A DNA stretch of 64,000 nucleotides from Nocardioides halotolerans DSM 19273 (GTDB lineage: Bacteria; Actinomycetota; Actinomycetes; Propionibacteriales; Nocardioidaceae). The notes beneath the pieces are model-generated. The model saw only the letters and a list, made by a program, of their open reading frames with translations, made no database searches and was not told where the DNA came from. Positions 54,389 to 63,680 of the stretch are shown here, piece by piece. Numbering within the stretch: the first letter of the stretch is position 1; the number at the start of each line of letters is the position of its first letter. Position numbers and translations under genes: made by a program. The DNA is taken from assembly GCF_000422805.1 (NCBI RefSeq), contig NZ_AUGT01000012.1, forward strand, positions 124,001 to 188,000, given 5' to 3'.

Positions 54389-57300
54389 GCGACCAGACCG
54401 CCCGCCCGGAGAAGGCCACCGACCCGGTGCGGCCCCGCGCCGTCGCGACCTCGGCGCTGCGCCAGGTCGGCTACGCCGCGATCCTGACGGCCGTCGCGTT
54501 CTCCCAGTCGGCGGGCCAGGTGGTCGCGGACACGAAGTTCGACCTCGTCACCGGCCCGGCCCGGTTCCTCCGGACGGGCCTGCGGCTCTGGGACCCGTCC
54601 GCCGCGTTCGGCCAGCTCCAGAACCAGGCCTACGGCTACGCCTGGCCGATGGGCCCGTTCTTCCTGCTCGGCGACCTCGTGCAGCTGCCGCCCTGGGTGG
54701 TCCAGCGCCTGTGGTGGGCGCTGCTGCTGTGCGCGGCGTTCTTCGGGGTCCTGCGCCTGGCCCGCACCCTCGGCCTCGGCACGCCCGGCACCCAGGTGCT
54801 CGCGGCCTTCGCCTTCGTGCTGACACCCCGGATCACGACGCTGCTCGGCGGGGTCTCGGTCGAGCTGTGGCCGATGGCGCTCGCGCCGTGGGTCCTGGTC
54901 CCCCTGGTCCGCGCGAGCGAGCGCGGCTCCCTTCGCCGGGCCGCCGCGGTGAGCGCGCTCGTCATCGCCACCTGTGGCGGCGTCAACGCGATCGCGGTCG
55001 CCGCCGTGCTGCCCCTCGGGGTGGTCTTCATCCTCACCCGCGGCCGCGGTCCGCGTCGCTGGCGGTTGCTGGGCTGGTGGACGCTGTTCACCGGTCTCGC
55101 CACCGCCTGGTGGTGGCTCCCGCTGGTGCTGCTGGGCCGCTACAGCGTGCCGTTCCTCGACTACATCGAGAACGCCACCATCACGACCGTCCCCACCGAC
55201 CTCACCCGGACGCTCGTGGGGGAGTCCGACTGGGTCGCGTACTTCGCGGGCATCGACTTCCAGGCGGGGCAGAAGCTGGTCACGACGCCGTTCCTCATGC
55301 TCGATGCGGCCGCCGTGGTCGCGCTCGGCCTGGTCGGGATCGCGCTGCGCGACAACCCGCACCGCCGGTTCCTGAGCCTCGGCCTGCTGACGGGGGTGGT
55401 GCTGGTCGGGTTCGGCTACGCCGGCGACCTGTCCGGGTTCTTCGCCGCCGACCGGACCGCGGCCCTCGACGGCGTCCTCGCGCCGCTGCGCAACCTGCAC
55501 AAGTTCGACGTGGTGCTGCGCCTCCCGCTGGTGCTGGGCCTCGCGCACGCGATGGCCGCGCTCCCGAGGCTGCTGCGCACCCCGGACTCGCCGGGTGCGT
55601 CGCGGGGGGCCGTGTTCGCGGTCCGCGCGATGGCGGTCCTCGTGCTCGCCGGCCTGGCGCTGCCGTGGCTCCAGGACCGGATCGCCCCTCGCCAGGGCGT
55701 CGACGAGGTGCCGGCGTACTGGTACCAGGCGGCCGACTACCTCGCCGACCACGACGACGGCTCGGTGGCGCTCGAGCTCCCGGCGACGTCGTTCGGCGTC
55801 TACACCTGGGGCAACACCCACGACGACGTGCTGCAAGGCCTCGCCGAGAGCCCCTGGGCCGTGCGCAACGTCATCCCGCTGGCCCAGCCCGGCAACGTCG
55901 TCTTCCTCGACGCGGTGACCAGGGCCGTCGAGTCGGGGACGCCGAGCCCGACCCTGGCGCCGTACCTCTCGGCCAACGGCGTCGGCAGGCTCGTGGTCCG
56001 CAACGACCTCGACCGCTTCCAGACCGGGGCGCCAGACCCGGCCGTGGTCAGGGCCGTGCTGGAGGCCTCGCCCGGCATCACCCTGGCGCGCTCGTTCGGC
56101 CCCACGGTCGGTGCCCCGGCATCGACCAGGAACGCCACCGACGACGGCGACGTCCGCGTCGTCGCGTCCAGCGGGCTCTCGCTCGAGACCGGCTCGATCG
56201 ACGTCTACGAGGTGGCGACCTCCACGCGCGGCGGCTCCGGCTCGGCGGGTGACGGCCTGGTCACCACCGCGCCGAAGATCGTGGTGGGCGACCCGTCGGC
56301 CGGTCTTCGCCGCAACCTGCAGGGGCTGGGCGCCGGCACCGGCGTCGTCGCCGAGGACGCCGAGGGCTACGAGGGCGGCCAGGTGCTCACCGACACCACG
56401 CAGCGCCGCGAGTCCAACTTCGCGGTCGTCCGGCGCAACGTGTCCGCGACCATGGGCGCCGCGGCCGGCTACCGGCTGCCCGGCCCCGAGCACACCCGCC
56501 GCTTCCTCGACGACGAGGACCGCTGGCAGACCACCGAGGCGTGGGCCGGGCAGGTCGGCGACGTGCTCGCCAGCTCGAGCCAGGCGTACGCCGACGGCCG
56601 GGTGCCCCTCGAGATCGGCTCGCACCCCGCGGCGGCCCTCGACGGCGACGACCACACCGCCTGGCGGTCCTCGGCGCAGCTCGACCCCACCGGCCAGTTC
56701 TGGCAGGTCAGCTTCGTCGGGGCGCAGCAGGTGCCGTCGGTCACCGTCCGGATGGCGAGCGACTCGGCGGAGGTGCCCGAGCTGGCGCTGCTCACCGGCG
56801 CAGGCCCGGCGACGCTCGTCGCCGCGCCGGAGCCAGGGGAGAGCCGGACCTACGCGCTCGGTGGCGAGCCCACGGACTTCCTGCGCATCACGGCGGCGGG
56901 CCGCGACCTCGAGTTGCCCGGCTCCTTCGGCCTGGCGGAGGTGCGGGTCGGCGAGGTCGCCGCGCAGCGGCTGCTCCAGCTCCCCGAGCCAGACGACCGC
57001 TACCCGGTCGACCTCATCAGCCTCGCCCGCGACCCCGACCTCGCCGCGTGTCTGCCGGTGGGCCGCTCGCTCGCCTGCGACGACGCGCTCGGCGCCCCGG
57101 GGGAGGACGGCGACACCCTGGCGCGACGCCTGCGGCTCGCCAACCCCGACACCTACCGCCTGACGGGCACCGTCTCGCTGCGCCGGCACCTCGCGGGCCG
57201 GTCGCTGACGCCCGACGGCCCGGCGGCGGCCTCGGGGGTCGACGACGCCACGCAGGACGTCGGCCGGAGCCCGTCGGCCGCCATCGACGGCGACCGCCGC

Positions 57301-58572
57301 ACGACCTGGGTGTCGGCCTCCGACGACGCCCAGATCACGGTCACCCTGCCCGAGCAGCAGACCGTGCACCGGCTGCGGCTGCAGCTCGACCCCGCCGCGC
57401 CCGCCTCGCGGCCCACCGAGGTGCTCGTCAGCTCCGGCGACCTCGAGGCGACCGTGAGCCTCGACGCCCAGGGCCGTGGCGACCTGCCGAGCTGGGACGT
57501 CCGCACGCTCACGGTCCGCATCACCGAGGTCGAGACGGCGGCCAACCTCATCGGAGGCGACTTCTCGCCCGCGCGGTCGGGGATCAGCGAGCTGACGATC
57601 AACGGCCACCGCCTCCTCCGGCTGCCGGGCGCGCCGGTGGCCTACCCGTGCGGCAGCGGCCCGACGATCGCCGTCGGCGACCGGGTGATCGCGACCGCGC
57701 TGCGCGCGTCGGTCAGCGACCTGGTGCGCGGCACCGCCGTGCCGTTCGAGCCGTGCACCCGCGGCGAGCTGCCGCTCGAGGCCGGCGTCACCGACGTGAT
57801 CGCGCTGCCCTCGGGACTGTTCCGCGTCGACACGATCTCCCTGGCCCGCACAGGGGCCGCTTCGGCCAGCGCCGAGCCCTTCCAGGTCCACCGCGACGCC
57901 GACGGCCTCCCGCGCTCCGCGAGCCTGCCCGCGCGGTCCGACTGGTCGGTGGTCTCGCTGCCGCAGAACTTCAACGACGGCTGGGAGGCCCGGGCCGGCG
58001 ACGTCACGCTCGAGCCGCAGCGCGTCGACGGCTGGAAGCAGGGCTGGGTCCTCGGCCCGGGCGGGCCCGCCGAGGTGACCTTCACCTACCAGCCCACGAC
58101 GCTGTTCACGGGCTCCCTGATGGCCGGCGGTGTCGGGGTGCTGATCTGCCTGCTCTGCGCGCTGCTGCCCGGCCGCCGGCGCCATGAGCTGCCGGCGCTC
58201 GCCGAGGGCCGGGTCGGGCTGCTCGACCTCGCGGTCGTGCTCGTCGCGGGCGGCCTCCTGGCCGGGGTGTGGGGCCTCGCCGGGTTCGGGGCAGCCGTCG
58301 CCGTCGGCCTGCTGACGCGCCGACGTACGGTCGAGTGGGGCACCGCCGCGGCGCTCGCGATGGTGCTCGCCGGGCTGGGTCTCAGCTGGGACCGGATCAA
58401 CGAGGCCGACTGGGCCAACGACTGGCGGCAGGGCTGGAGTCTCGCCGCGATCGCCTTCGTGGTCGCCGCGCTGGCCGCCAGGTGGGCCGGGCGCCGGCAG
58501 CGACCGCGGCGCAGGGCGGCCGAAGGCCCTCCCGAGACGCAGGCACGCGAGCCCCGACGGGTCAGCGGCTGA
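54385..58572 (+). CDS. aftD: alpha-(1->3)-arabinofuranosyltransferase AftD
   Basis: 1395 aa, close to the 1400 aa of mycobacterial AftD. The N-terminal DUF3367/GT-C region has VADTKFDLVTGPARFLRTGL, RLWDPSAAFGQLQNQAYGY and PMGPFFLLGDL, with the conserved Asp after the first helix. About eleven helices follow, then a long extracytoplasmic part with two discoidin-like carbohydrate-binding modules (around SHPAAALDGDDHTAWRSS and SPSAAIDGDRRTTWVSAS), and final helices near the C terminus. AftD adds alpha-1,3 branching arabinose from DPA. GTGA overlap with the methyltransferase; the last 11 bp overlap the convergent acyltransferase gene. Confidence 0.95.
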   Translation: MSDQTARPEKATDPVRPRAVATSALRQVGYAAILTAVAFSQSAGQVVADTKFDLVTGPARFLRTGLRLWDPSAAFGQLQNQAYGYAWPMGPFFLLGDLVQLPPWVVQRLWWALLLCAAFFGVLRLARTLGLGTPGTQVLAAFAFVLTPRITTLLGGVSVELWPMALAPWVLVPLVRASERGSLRRAAAVSALVIATCGGVNAIAVAAVLPLGVVFILTRGRGPRRWRLLGWWTLFTGLATAWWWLPLVLLGRYSVPFLDYIENATITTVPTDLTRTLVGESDWVAYFAGIDFQAGQKLVTTPFLMLDAAAVVALGLVGIALRDNPHRRFLSLGLLTGVVLVGFGYAGDLSGFFAADRTAALDGVLAPLRNLHKFDVVLRLPLVLGLAHAMAALPRLLRTPDSPGASRGAVFAVRAMAVLVLAGLALPWLQDRIAPRQGVDEVPAYWYQAADYLADHDDGSVALELPATSFGVYTWGNTHDDVLQGLAESPWAVRNVIPLAQPGNVVFLDAVTRAVESGTPSPTLAPYLSANGVGRLVVRNDLDRFQTGAPDPAVVRAVLEASPGITLARSFGPTVGAPASTRNATDDGDVRVVASSGLSLETGSIDVYEVATSTRGGSGSAGDGLVTTAPKIVVGDPSAGLRRNLQGLGAGTGVVAEDAEGYEGGQVLTDTTQRRESNFAVVRRNVSATMGAAAGYRLPGPEHTRRFLDDEDRWQTTEAWAGQVGDVLASSSQAYADGRVPLEIGSHPAAALDGDDHTAWRSSAQLDPTGQFWQVSFVGAQQVPSVTVRMASDSAEVPELALLTGAGPATLVAAPEPGESRTYALGGEPTDFLRITAAGRDLELPGSFGLAEVRVGEVAAQRLLQLPEPDDRYPVDLISLARDPDLAACLPVGRSLACDDALGAPGEDGDTLARRLRLANPDTYRLTGTVSLRRHLAGRSLTPDGPAAASGVDDATQDVGRSPSAAIDGDRRTTWVSASDDAQITVTLPEQQTVHRLRLQLDPAAPASRPTEVLVSSGDLEATVSLDAQGRGDLPSWDVRTLTVRITEVETAANLIGGDFSPARSGISELTINGHRLLRLPGAPVAYPCGSGPTIAVGDRVIATALRASVSDLVRGTAVPFEPCTRGELPLEAGVTDVIALPSGLFRVDTISLARTGAASASAEPFQVHRDADGLPRSASLPARSDWSVVSLPQNFNDGWEARAGDVTLEPQRVDGWKQGWVLGPGGPAEVTFTYQPTTLFTGSLMAGGVGVLICLLCALLPGRRRHELPALAEGRVGLLDLAVVLVAGGLLAGVWGLAGFGAAVAVGLLTRRRTVEWGTAAALAMVLAGLGLSWDRINEADWANDWRQGWSLAAIAFVVAALAARWAGRRQRPRRRAAEGPPETQAREPRRVSG

Positions 58573-59785
58573 CCGTGGTGCCCTGCGCCCGGCGGGGCGC
58601 CGACTCCATGCGCGCGAAGAAGCCGATGTTCTTCAGCCTCAGCACCCGCTTCTCGAACAGGTAGTACGACGCCGTCGCGAGCGCGATCGTCACGCCGAGC
58701 GTGAGCACGGAGACGGTGAGGAACCGGCCGGTGAAGACGTCGAGGTCGAGCGCCCGGAAGACGAGGTTCAGCACCAGCATGTGGATCGCGAAGATCCCGT
58801 AGGAGACCTCGCCGAGCCAGGTCGGCACCGGCCCGCTGAGCTGCTCGCGGACCCAGCCCTCCCGCTCCGGGCCGAAGACCAGCGGCAGCAGGTAGAACGC
58901 CCCGGCCACCGTGTAGAGCACGACCTTCGAGCCCGCCTCCCACGCGCCCGGGACCAGCAGCAGCCGAGGGCCGGCCAGCGGGGTGCAGGCGATCGCGAAG
59001 ACGGCGGTCGCGAGGATCCAGCAGCCCGGGAGGTCGCGCGCGAGCCGCTCGACGACGTGCTCGCGCGGCCGCACCGCCAGGCTCGCCGAGAGCGCGGCGA
59101 ACACCATGCCCACGGCGAACCACGGGAGGAAGCCGGGCAGCCACTGGGCGTAGTGCCCGCGGTAGCCCGGGATCTGTGCGACCACCACCTGCCACACGAG
59201 TCCGGCCACCGACAGCGCGGCGAGGCGGACGGACACGGTCACGAGGCGCAACCCGGGGGCGCGGCCGATCACGGCGAGGCAGATGAGCGGCATCAGCAGG
59301 TAGAACGCGACCTCGGTGCACAGGCTCCACATGTGGGTCAGCGAGCTCGACAGCAGACCGTCGCGGTAGAGCTGGGTCAGCGTCAGGTCGCCCAGCCAGT
59401 CGCGCCAGTCGGCGCCGCGGTTCTCCGGGTCGATGAGGAGGGCCGCCACGACGACCACCCAGTAGAGCGGCAGGATGCGCAGCGCCCGCTTCCAGAGGTA
59501 GTGGCGCACCGACGGGGCGGAGGTCCCGAGCGCCCGCGCCAGGAACCACGGCCGGCTCAGGAGGAAGCCCGAGAGGACGAAGAAGATCGTGACGCCGAAG
59601 TCGAAGCGCGCCAGCATCGCGCCGGTCCAGCCGTCGTTGATGCGGCCGGTGTTGAACGCCGCGTGCGTGAGCACGACCATGACGGCCCCGATCGCGCGCA
59701 CCGCCGTGAGGGTCGGGAACGTGCGGTCGCGGAAGGTGGCAGCGTCCGCGGTCGCGGTGGCCGGCGTCGGTCCGGTGGTGGTCAC
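58562..59785 (-). CDS. acyltransferase family 3 membrane protein
   Basis: 407 aa with about ten helices. The family's catalytic His lies in AIGAVMVVLTHAAFNTG after FPTLTAVRA, and FGVTIFFVLSGFLLSRPWF follows, with SLTHMWSLCTEVAFYLLMPL and a C-terminal YYLFEKRVLRLK. Such enzymes O-acylate extracytoplasmic sugars. GTG 59785 overlaps the stop of the upstream membrane protein by 1 bp (TAGTG), so the three minus-strand genes form a coupled operon. A role in modifying the arabinan or a related glycan is inferred from context. Confidence 0.9.
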   Translation of the reverse strand: MTTTGPTPATATADAATFRDRTFPTLTAVRAIGAVMVVLTHAAFNTGRINDGWTGAMLARFDFGVTIFFVLSGFLLSRPWFLARALGTSAPSVRHYLWKRALRILPLYWVVVVAALLIDPENRGADWRDWLGDLTLTQLYRDGLLSSSLTHMWSLCTEVAFYLLMPLICLAVIGRAPGLRLVTVSVRLAALSVAGLVWQVVVAQIPGYRGHYAQWLPGFLPWFAVGMVFAALSASLAVRPREHVVERLARDLPGCWILATAVFAIACTPLAGPRLLLVPGAWEAGSKVVLYTVAGAFYLLPLVFGPEREGWVREQLSGPVPTWLGEVSYGIFAIHMLVLNLVFRALDLDVFTGRFLTVSVLTLGVTIALATASYYLFEKRVLRLKNIGFFARMESAPRRAQGTTVSR

Positions 59786-61683
59786 TACTGGTTCTCCAGG
59801 TCGATCGGGTCGCGCTTGATCTTGTCGGCCTCGCCCGACTCGCCCTTCGGCACGAGCGGGGCGATGCGGCCGACGGTGACGTCGTCGGTGCACAGCGTGA
59901 CACCGCTGCCCAGCGCCGAGATCGTCACCGAGTCGAAGTCGAGACCCGCCAGCACGTACATCGCGTGCAGCCCCGGCTGGACCGTGGTGGCGTGGCTCAT
60001 CCCTCCGGCGGTGATCTTGACCGGGCTCGGCCCCGAGCTCAGGTAGCCGATCCGTACCCACCAGCCGCCGCCCAGCAGGGGGCCGTCCAGCGGGATCGCC
60101 ACCGGGGACTGCCGGACGGTGTAGCCGCAGCCGGGGTCCGGGCCGGGCTCGTTCGCGCGGACTCCCTCGACCACCGCCTCCCTCAGCTGGCCGCGGTCGT
60201 CGAACATGGAGAGGTCGTCGGTCGCGACCTCGGTCCAGTCCGCGTGGGGGTAGCCCACCAGGATGCGGCTCTGCAGGTCCTCGGGGTAGCGGTAGCTGTT
60301 GGTGACGAAGTACGGCACGACGGTGTCGACGAGCGCGATGTCCTGCTTCGACGACGTGAGCGCCCCGGTCGCGTTCTGGATCCAGGTCCGTCCCCGGTGG
60401 TCGCTGTTCCAGGTGACGACGTAGCGGATCGAGGAGTAGGTCCCGAGCAGGGCGACCACGAGCACGAGTGCGGTGACCCGCCTCGGGCGGTCGAGGAGCT
60501 CGCTCGTGCCTCGCGGCTCGACCGTCTCCGTGGCCCCCGCGACAGGCACCGTGGCGAGGAACAGCGTCAGCCCGGTGATCAGGGCCATCTCGCCCTCGTA
60601 GCGCGTGGCGAGCCCGATCACGGCGCCGGCCGTGTTGGCGCGGGTGAGCAGGACCAGCACGACGTTGACCGTCAGGAACACCACCGGCAGCCACAGCGCC
60701 CGGGCGGCGCGCCGGCGGTGACGCAGGATCTCGGCCACGATCAGCCCGAGGGCGACGGCCGAGGCCACCATGAGCCCGTCGCCGGGGTTGACGATGCTCC
60801 ACGGCTCGTCGAAGGGCCGGAGCCACCGGAACGGCCCGCCCACGGTGCCGGGCACGTAGACGTGCAGCACCATGTTCTTCGCCAGCTGGAAGCCCGGGTG
60901 GCCGGGGTGCTCCTGGCCCTGGTCGAAGTTCCCGCCGATGACCAGGTAGCTCGCGATGTAGAGGAGCCCGGTGCCGACGTAGATGGCCAGGGCCGCCCAC
61001 CGGCCGCGGATGGCCGAGGCCAGCCGGGTCAGGCCGCGTCCGTGGGCGAAATAGCAGAGCGTGACCAGCGCGACCAGCACGTAGATCAGCGCCGACTTCT
61101 CGAAGAACAACAACCCGAAGGCGATCCAGAGGTCGGCGACGACGGCGTGCTGGAGCCGCCCGGTGCGCAGGTAGGTGACGTGTGCGGTGAGCGCGAAGGT
61201 GAGGGCGATCTGGAACGGCAGCAGGTTGATCGCCGCCGACCACCAGGTCATGGACTCGGCCGGGAACGAGGTGAAGAGGAAGATCGCGAGGGGCGGGAGG
61301 ATCCCCGGCCGGGGGCCGCCCGCGAGCGTCAGGAGCAGCCGCAGGAACCCGAGCACGCCGACCGCCTGCATGAGCAGCAGCTCGGTGGCGGGCAGCGGCC
61401 AGTTGTAGTGGACGAGCCGGTGGTTGAGGTAACCGAGGTAGTTGCCCCCCGGCATGATGTGGCCGAAGTACGTCGCGGTGGCCGTCACCGGCGTGGCGTC
61501 ACCGTGGTACATCAGCGAGACGAGGTTGTAGTCGTCGATCTGGTACCACGAGCCGTAGATGGCCCAGGCCCGGAAGGCCAGGTGGACGACGATCATCGCC
61601 GCCGCCACGAGCAGCACCCGGCGCGGGTGCCAGCGGCCGGCCTCGCGCCCCGACGGCTCGGCGCGGGTGGCGAGCGCGGTCAC
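59785..61683 (-). CDS. polytopic membrane protein, paralogue B of a tandem pair
   Basis: 632 aa. About eleven helices are followed by a roughly 230-residue extracytoplasmic C-terminal domain. Near the N terminus, after helix 1, stands GSWYQIDDYNLVSL, with an Asp pair as in GT-C glycosyltransferases. Later come TSFPAESMTWWSAAINLLPF, FFEKSALIYVL and PVAGATETVEPRG. It shares this layout and many positions with the upstream gene. A sugar-transfer or polymerase-like function is possible, but no family is firmly recognised. GTGA overlap upstream and 1-bp overlap downstream. Confidence 0.78.
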   Translation of the reverse strand: MTALATRAEPSGREAGRWHPRRVLLVAAAMIVVHLAFRAWAIYGSWYQIDDYNLVSLMYHGDATPVTATATYFGHIMPGGNYLGYLNHRLVHYNWPLPATELLLMQAVGVLGFLRLLLTLAGGPRPGILPPLAIFLFTSFPAESMTWWSAAINLLPFQIALTFALTAHVTYLRTGRLQHAVVADLWIAFGLLFFEKSALIYVLVALVTLCYFAHGRGLTRLASAIRGRWAALAIYVGTGLLYIASYLVIGGNFDQGQEHPGHPGFQLAKNMVLHVYVPGTVGGPFRWLRPFDEPWSIVNPGDGLMVASAVALGLIVAEILRHRRRAARALWLPVVFLTVNVVLVLLTRANTAGAVIGLATRYEGEMALITGLTLFLATVPVAGATETVEPRGTSELLDRPRRVTALVLVVALLGTYSSIRYVVTWNSDHRGRTWIQNATGALTSSKQDIALVDTVVPYFVTNSYRYPEDLQSRILVGYPHADWTEVATDDLSMFDDRGQLREAVVEGVRANEPGPDPGCGYTVRQSPVAIPLDGPLLGGGWWVRIGYLSSGPSPVKITAGGMSHATTVQPGLHAMYVLAGLDFDSVTISALGSGVTLCTDDVTVGRIAPLVPKGESGEADKIKRDPIDLENQ

Positions 61684-63557
61684 GACGCGGCCCGTTCGGG
61701 CTCGGGCAGCCCGAGGGTCAGCGACGTCACGCACGCGCCGGCCCCGGCGTCGTACCCGCTGAGCCGGACGGCGTCGAACTCGCCCCGGGCGGTCACGAAC
61801 GCGCGGTGGGTCCCGGCGGGCAGGGCGAGGTCGTGGACCTCGTCGCCGGCGACGATCCGCACCTGCGTGTCCCTCGTCGCCTCGTAGTCGAGCTCGATCC
61901 ACCAGCCGTCGCCGAACACCGGCCCGTTGAGCGGCACCTCGGTGGCGTCGCCGTCCAGCGCGTAGCCGCAGCCACCGGTCTCCTCGTTGCTCCGCGTCGG
62001 CGGGACGCCGACCCCGACCAGCCTCCCCGCGTCGTCGAACATGAAGAGGTCGTCGACCGCCTCCGTGGGGAAGGACGTGCGGTCGTCGAGGTTGCGGAAC
62101 ACGTGGCTGTAGTAGTTCTCCGGGTGCCGGTAGGCCCACAGCAGCGTCTGCGGGATGCCGGTGTCGACGAGCGGCACCGGCTGCGTCGGCGCGGAGCGGA
62201 CCTGCTTCTCGACCTCCTCGACGTAGGCCCGTGAGGAGTTGCGGTCCTGCCAGAGGTCGACGTACCTCACGCTGGAGTAGGTCGCAGCCACGCAGATCAC
62301 CGCCGTCACCGCGGCGACCAGACGCGCGTCGTCGAAGGTCCGGACGGCGCCCTCGCGGTGCGCCACCGTCTCCGTGGCGCCGACCACCGGCAGGAAGGCG
62401 AGCCCGACGCCGAGCACGAACATCGCGGCCGACTCGGTCTGGTAGCGGTACTCGCGGGCGATGTCCGGGCCGACGATGTTGGCGCGCGCCGAGGCGAGGA
62501 GGACGAGGTTGCAGAAGAGCGTGTACCCCAGGAGGCTCCAGGCGCGCTTGGTGCGGGTGCGCGTCAGGTAGGCGTAGGCGCCGAGGCCGAGCACCAGCAC
62601 CCACGACACGAGGATCGTGACCTGGGCCGGGTCGGCGAAGGAGCCGACGGCGATGGGCTGCCACTGGAACGGGCCGCCGACCAGGGCCGGCGCGAGGGCG
62701 ACGCCCAGCAGGTTGTAGGCGAGCGGGCTCCACGGCACGGCGTTGGTGCTGCCGGGGGAGAAGTCGAGGCCCCAGTGGACGTACGCCGCCAGGTAGACCG
62801 CCCCGACCGCGGCGTGGGCCAGCACGGCGGGCCGGTAGGTGTCCCAGACGTGCCGGAGGCGGTCGGGCGTCCGCCCGCGGCTGAACCAGCCCAGCGTCAC
62901 CAGGGCGTAGACCCCGAAGACGAGCAGGGTCTTCTCGTAGAAGAGGAGGCCCAGCACCGTCCAGAGCAGGCAGACGACGAGGGAGCGGACCCTGCGGTGC
63001 CGCAGGTGGTCGACGTGCGCGTGCAGCCCGAACACCAGCGCCACCTGCATCGGGAGCTGGTTGATGCCGGCGGCGAACCAGATCCCGGCGGAGAGCGTGA
63101 AGACGTAGGCGAGGTAGGCGGCCAGGAGGGCGAGCACCATTGGGCGCCTGCCGAACAGCGAGACCAGCAGGCGCAGCATCCCGAGCCCGGCCAGTGCCTG
63201 GAGCGCCAGCAGCACGACCGCCCACGGCGCCCAGGAGTAGACCGCCACCTCGGTCAGCACCCGGACGGTGAGGAAGGCACCCGGCATGAGGTGGCCGCCG
63301 TACGACTCGAGGAGGTACGACGCGTCGAGGGGCTCGTTCATCGCGCGCGACATGAACGCCAGGTCGTCGAAGTAGAACCACGAGCCGGAGAGCGCCCAGC
63401 CCCGGAACACGAGCTGGAGCACGACCAGTGCGACGCCGTACGGAACGAGGTGCCGGGTCACCCGCTCGGGCCACTCGGACCCGGCGCGCCGGGTCGCGGG
63501 TGGGTGGAGCGGCGCGGGAGCGTCGGGCGCCCGCTGCTCCAGCTCGGGCTGCGACAC
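61680..63557 (-). CDS. polytopic membrane protein, paralogue A of a tandem pair
   Basis: 625 aa from GTG 63557. The N-terminal 45 residues are hydrophilic and Pro/Ala-rich. Helix 1 leads to GSWFYFDDLAFMSRAMNE, with the Asp pair aligned to that of the next gene; SAGIWFAAGINQLPMQVAL, LFYEKTLLVFGVYALVTLGW and PVVGATETVAHRE also match it. The C-terminal 200 residues form an extracytoplasmic domain with a Cys near DAGAGACVTS. It is probably the product of a gene duplication. The first gene of the three-gene minus-strand operon, divergent from the PorA-like gene. Confidence 0.78.
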   Translation of the reverse strand: MSQPELEQRAPDAPAPLHPPATRRAGSEWPERVTRHLVPYGVALVVLQLVFRGWALSGSWFYFDDLAFMSRAMNEPLDASYLLESYGGHLMPGAFLTVRVLTEVAVYSWAPWAVVLLALQALAGLGMLRLLVSLFGRRPMVLALLAAYLAYVFTLSAGIWFAAGINQLPMQVALVFGLHAHVDHLRHRRVRSLVVCLLWTVLGLLFYEKTLLVFGVYALVTLGWFSRGRTPDRLRHVWDTYRPAVLAHAAVGAVYLAAYVHWGLDFSPGSTNAVPWSPLAYNLLGVALAPALVGGPFQWQPIAVGSFADPAQVTILVSWVLVLGLGAYAYLTRTRTKRAWSLLGYTLFCNLVLLASARANIVGPDIAREYRYQTESAAMFVLGVGLAFLPVVGATETVAHREGAVRTFDDARLVAAVTAVICVAATYSSVRYVDLWQDRNSSRAYVEEVEKQVRSAPTQPVPLVDTGIPQTLLWAYRHPENYYSHVFRNLDDRTSFPTEAVDDLFMFDDAGRLVGVGVPPTRSNEETGGCGYALDGDATEVPLNGPVFGDGWWIELDYEATRDTQVRIVAGDEVHDLALPAGTHRAFVTARGEFDAVRLSGYDAGAGACVTSLTLGLPEPERAAS

Positions 63558-63642
63558 GCCGTGGATTCTCGCACGTGAGCTGGTGCCCCACCGCCGCGCC
63601 GGGAGGCCCGAAAGCGGTGAGCGGCGACCAAGGTGACTCTGC

Positions 63643-63659
63643 GGTAGGTTGTGCCCGGA
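63643..63659 (+). promoter_or_regulatory. promoter element shared with the DUF2613-like gene (copy 2)
   Basis: GGTAGGTTGTGCCCGGA differs at one base from 49067-49083. In both places it is followed by a GGGAGG-type ribosome-binding site and a small or exported envelope protein. Confidence 0.55.
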
Positions 63660-63680
63660 TCTTTCTGGGAGGGGAGAGCA

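Noticed and set aside
54313..58185. A 1290-codon open frame opposite aftD
   Set aside because: Shadow of aftD; composition is Arg/Ala/Gly/Glu-rich without motifs, while the plus strand carries a full AftD.
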